Source: Deltaproteobacteria bacterium (GTDB lineage Bacteria; Desulfobacterota; DSM-4660; Desulfatiglandales; Desulfatiglandaceae). Taken from it: a stretch of DNA of 39,502 bases. The notes under the pieces were generated by a model. It saw only the letters and a program-made list of their open reading frames with translations, did not search any database and was not told the DNA's origin. Below are positions 25,401-32,300 of the stretch, piece after piece (the stretch's first letter is position 1; each line of letters opens with the position of its first letter). The translations under genes and the position numbers were made by a program. The stretch lies in contig JAIPDI010000049.1 in assembly GCA_021737785.1 (NCBI GenBank), positions 1-39,502 on the forward strand. The letters run 5' to 3'.

Positions 25401-25495
25401 GGGTCTATATCCAGCGGTGCAGGATGTTCAAGGAAAACCCGCCGACAGGTCCTGGACAGGCGTGGGACGGGGTGTTCCGTTTAAGCACCAAATAG
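22433..25495 (+). CDS. CHASE2-domain adenylate/guanylate cyclase (class III)
   Basis: 1020 residues. An N-terminal membrane helix (about 5-27) leads to an extracytoplasmic CHASE2 domain. Its start (LLGYDEASLAAMGKWPWSRYVHARFLDKI, VMFDIMF) and end (NKFIFTGANATGLGDVRQTPYGAMTGVNV) are clear. They are about 500 residues apart, far more than usual, because of a helical insertion rich in acidic residues. Three membrane helices (about 604-680) precede a class III cyclase domain with metal ligands in FFTDIQGFSTFSE and DKYEGDAIIAFFGAP. The base- and ribose-contact segment is MNYTMMGDPVNLAARLESAGKQYG. All catalytic positions appear intact. Start at ATG 22433 with GAGG 5 bases upstream. It probably makes cAMP in response to an envelope signal. 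Confidence 0.92.
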   Translation: MVKKAFFSLMVGLSTFFLIHFISTQTTFFISMERSLLDGFYYMREPGVNSHNRLVSKRAVLLGYDEASLAAMGKWPWSRYVHARFLDKIERFSPESVMFDIMFIKPESMPEFLSEKADLDLDTRWEVEAAFLRMDHEFTKALKRYPNVYIDLQLVETPRPDLPEEYQSRILFNESIIRQYSQPVRDNQSLITFHSLEPIIDDFVENAHPAVINVLQDDDGVIRYFPLYYTYQMMDGARRNLFTIVLSLLQRYYDVKPEDIIIAPEKVILTSAKVPVLDRNTGQERVSVHDFRDIAQRIRNPGPPEGYRYNRNLYHFLVNQARLDPLNEERLPYFPLRVLREGNNRLEILDGWEIYDAAQHLGSKRIDLIFHDLKDMEIETPVSGLFRINYAGTEKRFYLDPDTGKPQIHTTYPTGSYVDIYALPPLPDIPALTPSGAIEAGYDTGSLETWFRALCEQKTYDIYRMAREELEGQDEDEARLQAYMNRHPGLGKFFFYYLFFENVDAGPGTLKSLIEIYPAFGKEVGQDPAHFLSEKEITLALTEAYRKQFDRYYNKFIFTGANATGLGDVRQTPYGAMTGVNVIMNAFSTVVTQNPLRASSDIPHLDVLLLLSMCLLCSLLYGLINIRISAGLFVLLFLGTLITALALFWSQSLFLHTTPLLFSNAVIFVSIVVYKVLTEEKDKKFLKTTFSSYLAPELIDEMYRSKTIPTLGGEARPVTAFFTDIQGFSTFSEKLTAHQLVELLNEYLSAMTDILISQKGTLDKYEGDAIIAFFGAPMEIPDHPLRACRVAVAMQQTLLHLCEKWRNEKQGPGEPDPNTQGFPPEEWTPGDKWPGIVHRMRMRIGINTGEIVVGNMGSAMRMNYTMMGDPVNLAARLESAGKQYGVYTLVSENTLAFEYMDENSEHIRVRDMVETRFIDTIAVVGKTEPIRVYELWAMKGELDPAEQELARIFEKGIQHYLKMEWDPAIAIFSESLKLERFPDADITPSGVYIQRCRMFKENPPTGPGQAWDGVFRLSTK

Positions 25496-25832
25496 GAGTT
25501 CCCCTTGATTTTTATTGACAATCCTTACATAAATGGGTAAGGTGCACCGCACCCGGCGCTCTTATCACGTGATGTTGATCATTAAATAGTACCCGAACTG
25601 AAACCCGGAGAATCAAGAAACAGTGAAATATGAGAAGAGGTTCTGTTAATGTAAATTTTGTTCCATGGGTTTTCAATTTTCAATTCTTGAATATTCAATT
25701 GTGCCTCAACGGGGTTTTCGTTCAGGCACGAAGTATCCATATCACCATAATACAAAACTTCTCCGGGATCCCGATGCCGGGTATTTCATCGGGAGTCCCG
25801 CTGTCTGCGCGACGCGTTCGATAGGGGGCCGC
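25496..25832. other. Gene-free leader region with repeat and palindromes
   Basis: 337 bases. A weak promoter-like pair, TTGACA (25515-25520) and TAAGGT (25538-25543), is spaced 17. A perfect 10-bp palindrome, ATCACGTGAT, lies at 25564-25573. Heptamer-periodic sequence lies at 25668-25695. An imperfect hairpin element (GTGCCT...AGGCAC, about 25701-25729) matches the reverse complement of the element at 38207-38270. Open frames here lack coding character. Confidence 0.5.
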
Positions 25833-27515
25833 ATGTCATCGATCAGGCCAAGCTTCACCTTCGCCACGGCGTTCCTTCTGTTTTCCGTTCTCTTTTCTCC
25901 ACTCTCCCATGCCCGGAGTCCAGCTGTCCAGCCGGGGATCTCCCACGAAGACGCCAATACATCGGCAGAGAAGGGATTTCTGCTCGCCCAATCCTCGGAA
26001 CCCCAAGCGGGGGCGCCCCGGAACAGCGCCCTCGATTATTTCGCCGACGGGATTGAGGGTCTGGAAATGCAGGATTTCGAGGCGGCCGAACAATCCTTTC
26101 AAAAGGCCCTTTCCCTCGAACCGGGGAACATGGAATTCCAATATTATCTTGGTGTTGCCTATGCCCGCGTTAAAAAGGAGGATGAGGCGCTTCGGATATT
26201 TGAGTCGCTGATTGAAAAGAATCCCGGAGATTACTTCAAGGCCTATTTTGATATCGCAGGCCTGTACAGCAGCCAGGGTCAATATCAGAAGGCGTTAGAC
26301 ACCCTCAACCTGGCAGAAGCGGCAGCGCCCGACAGCGCCCGCGTCTATATTGAAAAGGGCTATGTTTACAAGAATCTCAAGGAATATGAACAGGCCATCC
26401 GCTGCTTCAACAGGGCCAAAGCGCTTGACCCGAAAGAGACCCAACTGGCCTATTACATGATCGGCGCCATCGACCTGGAAAGGGAGGAGTTTAAAAACGC
26501 CGATCTCATGTTCAAGAAGGCCTTTGAGATCGCTCCCCAGACCCCTCTCGGGCAAAGCGCCGGCCAGACCATTCCCCATGTGGGCCGGGCCGCATGGGCC
26601 AGAAAACCATGGTATCTTACCACCACACTCAACTGGGGCTATGATGACAATGTCCCCCGCAATCCCCTGGAAGAGATTACGGGCGGACCTGTCAGCGGCG
26701 GTCTGGGCGAAGGGGACCAGTTTCAGACATTCGTTCTCATCGGCGGATACAAATTTCTCAACCGAAAAGACTTGGAAATCGGGGCGGGATACTCCCTCTT
26801 CAGCATAGGATACAGGGACTGGACCCAAAACAATGTCACTTCCCACAGCCCCCATGCCTATATTCAAGGAAATTTTCATCCGGTCTATTTCCGTTTTCAA
26901 TATGATTTCAGTTATTTTTATGCCGGTGGCGAAAAGCAGAGCATCAATCCTCCCATCTATCTCACCTTTGCCAATAACTCATATGCGAGACTGCGGATGC
27001 ACAGCTTTGTGCCCTCCATCACCATCCTGGAACCGTACGATCTCAGGACCGATATCAATTTCAGCTACCAGATCAAAGATTATCTGGATGGGATCACCGC
27101 GGACGCCTCCCGTTACGGGGCCGACATTACCCAATCCTACAAGATTCCGGGAACCGAATGTTTTCCCAGGGTGGGATATCGGCATGCCTATGAACAATCC
27201 GGCGACAAGAGTTCTGTTTACAGGTATCACGAATTCTTTGCAGGCATTTCGGCTCCCATATACTGGGGCATCACGGGCGACGTATCTTTTGCATACATGC
27301 GGACCGAATATCCTGAATTCAGCATTCCGATCTCCGAGAGACTTGACAAGACATACACGGTGAGCGTCACCTTGAACCGTTATATTATCGAACGGCTCCT
27401 CCTCACGTTCAACTATATCCATTTAAAAAACGACTCCGACTTTTATGAAAATAATAAAGACCTGTATACCTTTGAAAAAAACATGTATATTCTATCTCTG
27501 ACATACAGCTTTTGA
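25833..27515 (+). CDS. TPR protein with C-terminal outer-membrane beta-barrel
   Basis: 560 residues. A signal peptide (1-26, TAFLLFSVLFSPLSHA) is followed by about four to five TPRs at about 65-235 (ALDYFADGIEGLEMQDFEAA, MEFQYYLGVAYARVKKEDEAL, YFKAYFDIAGLYSSQGQYQKAL, ARVYIEKGYVYKNLKEYEQAI). From about 258, alternating amphipathic strands (WYLTTTLNWGYDDNVPRN onward) form a barrel ending in LTYSF, with the C-terminal Phe typical of outer-membrane proteins. The layout is like Slam/DUF560-type or TPR-barrel exporters. Start chosen at ATG 25833 because the signal peptide begins there and AGGGGG precedes it. Neighbours are the FecR and giant surface proteins, so a role in their export or anchoring is plausible but unproven. 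Confidence 0.85.
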   Translation: MSSIRPSFTFATAFLLFSVLFSPLSHARSPAVQPGISHEDANTSAEKGFLLAQSSEPQAGAPRNSALDYFADGIEGLEMQDFEAAEQSFQKALSLEPGNMEFQYYLGVAYARVKKEDEALRIFESLIEKNPGDYFKAYFDIAGLYSSQGQYQKALDTLNLAEAAAPDSARVYIEKGYVYKNLKEYEQAIRCFNRAKALDPKETQLAYYMIGAIDLEREEFKNADLMFKKAFEIAPQTPLGQSAGQTIPHVGRAAWARKPWYLTTTLNWGYDDNVPRNPLEEITGGPVSGGLGEGDQFQTFVLIGGYKFLNRKDLEIGAGYSLFSIGYRDWTQNNVTSHSPHAYIQGNFHPVYFRFQYDFSYFYAGGEKQSINPPIYLTFANNSYARLRMHSFVPSITILEPYDLRTDINFSYQIKDYLDGITADASRYGADITQSYKIPGTECFPRVGYRHAYEQSGDKSSVYRYHEFFAGISAPIYWGITGDVSFAYMRTEYPEFSIPISERLDKTYTVSVTLNRYIIERLLLTFNYIHLKNDSDFYENNKDLYTFEKNMYILSLTYSF

Positions 27516-27546
27516 GAATTGAGGGATCGTCGCAATGCCTTTTGGC

Positions 27547-27640
27547 ATCACACAGAGCCGCAGAGCCCACAAAGAAAAAGATCCAACCACACGTATTGAG
27601 CCATCTTTGTGTCTCCGTGTCTCTGTGTGAGAATACTTCG
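27547..27640. repeat. CACACAGAG inverted-repeat element
   Basis: TCACACAGAG (27548-27557) and CTCTGTGTGA (27621-27630) are inverted arms around imperfectly paired GAGCCCACAAAG and CTTTGTGTCTCCG. The element sits just before the FecR-protein ribosome-binding site. Confidence 0.75.
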
Positions 27641-27651
27641 GTAAGGACGCC

Positions 27652-28857
27652 ATGATGAAAATGAAAATGCGAACATTTTTTTCGAGCACCTCCTTGCAAC
27701 GGGTTATGGCCATGGCCCTGTTGCTCTTAGTCCTCCCTCTGACAGCGCATGCCGCCGACGCAATCGGCAAGGTGACGCGGCTCAAGGGGACGGCAACCCT
27801 TATCAGGCAGGCCGTTTCCAGTCCTGTGAAGGTCACCGTGGGAATGCCCGTTCTTCTGGGGGACCATATCAAGACCGGCCCCGATTCCACGCTCCGCATC
27901 GAACTCAAGGACGGCAGCATCCTGACCATGGGGGAAAAGGCCGACCTCAACCTGGATCAGTTTGAATTCAATGCCAAGGAACAGAAGCGGACCGCATCCT
28001 TCAAGGTGGATATCGGAAAGGTCAGGGTATTTGCCAAGGACCTGATGAAGTTCAAGAAAAAGGACTTCGAGATACGCACCCCGACCGCGGTGGTGGGGGT
28101 TCGAGGGACCCTCTTTCTGGTCTGGGTCCAGTCCAGCACCATTACCCAGGTGATCTGTTTCGAAAATATGGTTCAGGTCTCAAACGTCCTCACGCCTCAA
28201 CAATTTATCGACCTGACCCAGAATTTCTCCACCAACGTCCTGAAAGGTGATGATCCCTCCATGCCGGTCCTGCTAACCGAGGACCAGTTCAAGCAGCTTC
28301 AAATGGAATTCGACGACGCAACCACTACCGAAGACACCACTACCGAGGCAACGACAACGGAAGCCTCTACGACCCAGGGCACCACCACAATGTCAACCAC
28401 CACCGCGCCCACCACGACCCAGCCTTCAACGACACAACGAAGTCTGGGGGCATCCACCACCACGAGTTCCACAACAACCACGACCACCACCACTACGACC
28501 ACTACGACCACTACGACCACTACGACGACAACAACGACAACCACCACGACGACCACGACGACCACAACAACGACGAGCACATCCACGTCTACATCCACAT
28601 CCACGTCTACAACGTCTACAACGTCCACCACATCAACGACTTCGACGACATCCACAACTTCAACCACGTCGACGTCAACGACATCTACATCCAGCACCTC
28701 CAGCACGTCCACGTCCAGCACCTCCAGCACGTCCACATCCTCAACGACCTGGCCGACAACAACGACCACAACGTCGACCACCACGACGCGGCCGACAACA
28801 ACGACCACATGGTCGACAACCACATTGCCCGGACCTCCAACGCCGCCGGGAGGCTAA
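27652..28857 (+). CDS. FecR-domain exported protein with long Thr/Ser-rich tail
   Basis: 401 residues. A signal peptide (1-34, MALLLLVLPLTAHA) is followed by a FecR domain at about 38-190. The domain has AIGKVTRLKGTATLIRQ, VKVTVGMPVLLGDHIKTGPDSTLRIELKDGSILTMGEKADLNLD and IRTPTAVVGVRGTLFLVW. Residues about 221-390 are almost only Thr and Ser, encoded by ACN/TCN trinucleotide repeats. The protein ends LPGPPTPPGG. Here FecR is not next to a sigma factor or TonB receptor, so it is a FecR-fold exported protein rather than an anti-sigma regulator. The tail looks like a mucin-type, possibly O-glycosylated, spacer. AAGGA lies 4 bases before the ATG. The tail length may vary by slippage. Confidence 0.85.
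   Translation: MMKMKMRTFFSSTSLQRVMAMALLLLVLPLTAHAADAIGKVTRLKGTATLIRQAVSSPVKVTVGMPVLLGDHIKTGPDSTLRIELKDGSILTMGEKADLNLDQFEFNAKEQKRTASFKVDIGKVRVFAKDLMKFKKKDFEIRTPTAVVGVRGTLFLVWVQSSTITQVICFENMVQVSNVLTPQQFIDLTQNFSTNVLKGDDPSMPVLLTEDQFKQLQMEFDDATTTEDTTTEATTTEASTTQGTTTMSTTTAPTTTQPSTTQRSLGASTTTSSTTTTTTTTTTTTTTTTTTTTTTTTTTTTTTTTTTTSTSTSTSTSTSTTSTTSTTSTTSTTSTTSTTSTSTTSTSSTSSTSTSSTSSTSTSSTTWPTTTTTTSTTTTRPTTTTTWSTTTLPGPPTPPGG
28315..28830 (+). repeat. In-frame Thr/Ser trinucleotide repeat tract
   Basis: About 170 consecutive ACN and TCN codons in several sub-blocks: ACCACGACC-type, ACTACGACC-type, ACATCCACG-type and TCCAGCACC-type. The plus strand is strongly depleted in G outside ACG/TCG codons. Loss or gain of triplets would keep the frame. 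Confidence 0.9.
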
Positions 28858-29314
28858 AATGAAGACCTTCGCTTTCCCTGACCTTAAAGGCGATGGGCGA
28901 TAAATTCATTCCCGGGAAATCTAAACCGGGGCAAGTCAATGTGATAAACGAGAAGCATTCGAAGCCCTATTCCGAAGGGACCAGCCACCGCGGCATACCG
29001 GAAGTTTGATGGTCTCGTAAAAAGTCAGGAAATGTCATTTTTCGTCATTCCGGCGAAAGCCGGAATCCAGTATATTCAATCAGTTACAAAACCTCTGGAC
29101 CCCGTTTTTCAACGGGGTGACGACTTTTTACGAATGCATCAAGTTTTATGACTCAACCGGGATCGTGAAGTCACGATGATACAACCAGCGATCCCGTTCT
29201 TTTGAAGACTGAATGGCCCTGCAATCGGGCATCATCAGAGAAATGGCATGAATTTTCAAGCGTCCCCGAAGCGAGGCGAGGGGAAAGGGGTGTTTTTTAC
29301 AGGGAGGTTTTGTG
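28858..29314. other. Gene-free interval with MITE-like element and hairpin
   Basis: 457 bases. It holds the 29002-29146 element (listed separately). It also holds an 8-bp stem, CGGGATCG (29158-29165) pairing with CGATCCCG (29189-29196), followed by TTCTTTT, which could be a weak terminator or leader structure. The rest shows no supported feature. GGAGG at 29303-29307 serves the next gene. Confidence 0.5.
29002..29146. mobile_element. MITE-like element with imperfect terminal inverted repeats
   Basis: The left end (29002-29026) and right end (29122-29146) are inverted copies of about 25 bp with five mismatches. They share TCGTAAAAAGTC / GACTTTTTACGA. The interior contains GTCATTCCGGCGAAAGCCGG (29043-29062) and CCCCGTTTTTCAACGGGG (29100-29117). 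There is no coding capacity. It is related to the palindrome at 4439-4518. Confidence 0.75.
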
Positions 29315-32300
29315 ATGGTGATCAAAAAATGGACAACAAAGAAAACATTTACTTTTCTCCTTTTCGGGTTCTGCCTGCTCCTCTTCTCCGGGCCCATACC
29401 CTGTCATGCTGCCACATATGAGCGTTATGTAGACATCAACAACGGTACCGATGACACAGGCCACGGCACATCTTCAGGAGCTGGCGCCTGGAAAACCCTT
29501 CATTACGCCATTCAGCAGATCAACGCCCTCTCACCCCTCACATCAACGGATACCTGCATCGTGTACGTGGCCCAAGGGACCTACAGCGTGGTCGCTGAGG
29601 CCGATGCCGAACTGATTCTTATGCAGAGCTACGTGACCATTCTTGGCAATGATGACCCCAAACCCGTCATCGACGCCACCGGCGCCGCCATTTGGGCGGA
29701 TGGGCTGGAGATTCAGGGCTCGAACGCGGTGGTCACCAACCTTGTCATCAAGAATTTCGCAGCATTCAGCAGCGGCATTATGATTTCCGGATTAAACAAT
29801 GCCGTGGTCAATTGCAACCTCCAGTATAACGAATATGGGGTCTATATTACCGGGGCGGGGAGCCAGAGCAATATCATCGAGGCGTGCGACATCCACCACA
29901 ATGGCTATGGCGTGTTTCTTCAAGAAACCGGGACCGGGAATACCATTGACAATTGCCAGATCTATTCCAATCGGGACTACGGGGTAAAGATACAATCCTC
30001 TCCCGACTCTGCCGTATTGAACAGTGCGATCTATTGGACGACCACCACAGAAGGCGGCGACGGCATTTATGTGGAATACAGCGACGCCGTTATCTTCCAA
30101 AACAGGGTGTACGAGAACTTTTCCTTCGGGATACTGGTCCAGGGCTGCAGCCCGATCATCTGGCAAAACAGGGTCTACGACAACGGCGACGGCATCATGG
30201 TTGCGGGAGAGACCTACGAAGCCTCCCCTCAGATCTGGAACAATCTGATCTATGAAACCGATACCAGTCTGTATAACATGATTCAGGGCATTGGCGTGGA
30301 GAGCTGGGACGGGCTTGCAGGGGCCAGCCCCGTCATCTACCACAACACCCTGGATCACGGCCCATATTATGGTATCCATGTGGGAAACTCCACCACGGCC
30401 ACTATCGATCCGGATATAAAATACAACATCATCACCAATTTCGGGGCAGGCGGCATTTGGTGCGATGGACCGGTGACGACCATTGATTACAACGACGTCT
30501 GGAACAACGGGGCCGGTGGTTCTGTCAACTATTACGGGTGCGCCGCCGGGGGGAACGACATCTCGTCCGACCCCCAGTACGCCGCCACCGGCCACGCCCT
30601 TCAGCCTGGCTCTCCGTGTATCGATAAGATCCCCCCTCTTCCAAATCCCCCGTACGATCCGGTGTCGATCGACATCAACGGCGACCCAAGACCCCAGGGG
30701 TCGGGTTTTGACATCGGCTGCTACGAATACTCCGGCACCTATACGGCAACCATCTCAGGCCGGGTCACCGATTCAACAGGCACGCCGTTGAGCGATATAC
30801 GCGTGAATGCGGTTGACAACAAATGCAATGGAAATGTGTATGGATCTGTGTCAGACGAAAACGGGGACTACGCTATTCCTGTTCCCGAAGGAAAGCTTTA
30901 TGTTGTGGCGCATGCATTCCCCTCCCATCAGAATTACACCCTGGAATGGTGGAACGAGGGCAATGGAACACCTGACTGCAGGCTGGCGACGTCTGTAACC
31001 GCCCTGGCCGACCAGACCACCGGGAACATCGATTTCGCCCTTGCAGCCGGGGGATCTGTATCCGGCACGGTGACCGATTCTCACGGCGATCCAATCCAGA
31101 ATCTCCATATATATGCGGAGGCTCAAGGTTGTGGCGGCAACTGGTTGGGGGGCACCGAGACGGACGTAAACGGGAACTACCAGATTACCGGTCTGCCCGG
31201 TGGCAATACTTACGTAACGGCATGCGCCACCTGTTCAGGTCTGGCCTACATAACCGAATGGTACGACAATGTTACCGATTGCGACTACGCCACGGCGGTT
31301 CAGGTAACCGTGGACGATGATACCCCCAACATCGACTTTTCTTTGCATGCTGGCGGCGTCATTTCCGGCCGGGTCACCGATGGCGGCGGAAATCCGTTGA
31401 ACAACATAACGGTAAATGCGATCGACAACAAATGCGTTGGAAACTGGTACCACTCGTCAACAAACGAAACCGGCGAATACATGGTGGTTGTTCCGACCGG
31501 CACCTATTATGTTCTCGCGATTGGCAGTCACGTGTATCAGAATTATGTCCTGGAATGGTGGAATGATGGGGATGGTACACCCGACTGCAACCAGGCAGCG
31601 CCAGTGGCCGCAGAGGTGGAGCAAACCACAGGCAACATTGATTTTGTCCTTGCAGCCGGAGGGTCCTTATCCGGCAAGGTGACCGACACCAACGGAGATC
31701 CAATCCCGAATCTTGAAGTGGTCGCACACTCTCAAAACTGCGGCGGCAACTGGTTAGGGAGTATGAATACAGACCCGAACGGTGAATACCGTATTGCCGG
31801 CCTTCCCCAGGGCAACACGTATGTCAATACAGATTCCCCGCGTTCGGGTCTGTATTACAGGGACGAATGGTACAACAACGTCCTCACCTGTGATCAGGCC
31901 ACGGCCGTGCCCATAACAATAGGCCAGGACACGCCCGGGATCGATTTTTCACTTATAAACGTCGAGGGCACAACCATCACCGGCACCGTGTACCAAAGTA
32001 ACGGAACGACGCCCCTTGGAGGTATACAGATCTGCGCCTGGCCCTTCCCGGGCGGTACCAACTGGTGCACCACGAGCCAGTCGGACGGGACGTACAGCTT
32101 AACCAACGTACAGCCGGGATACCTGAAAGTTGAGGCCTCGGGCGGGGGGTACCTGACTGAATACTACAACAACGCCTACGACCCCCACTGGGCTACGGCC
32201 GTATGGATCGGCCCAGGTCAGACCACCCCCAACATCAATTTTTCCATGGGGACCAGCGGCTCCATCTCAGGGAAGGTTTTTAAGGGCGATGGCGTCACCC

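Noticed and set aside
28299-28823. Long minus-strand open frame made almost only of Val and Asp
   Set aside because: It is the complement of the Thr/Ser triplet tract and has no independent coding evidence.
27652-28857. FecR anti-sigma regulator of iron uptake
   Set aside because: No ECF sigma factor or TonB-dependent receptor is adjacent. The protein has a signal peptide and a mucin-like tail rather than the cytoplasmic anti-sigma domain.
29158-29300. Riboswitch in the leader of the giant surface gene
   Set aside because: A hairpin is present, but none of the conserved cores of c-di-GMP, cobalamin, SAM or other riboswitches that I know can be found.
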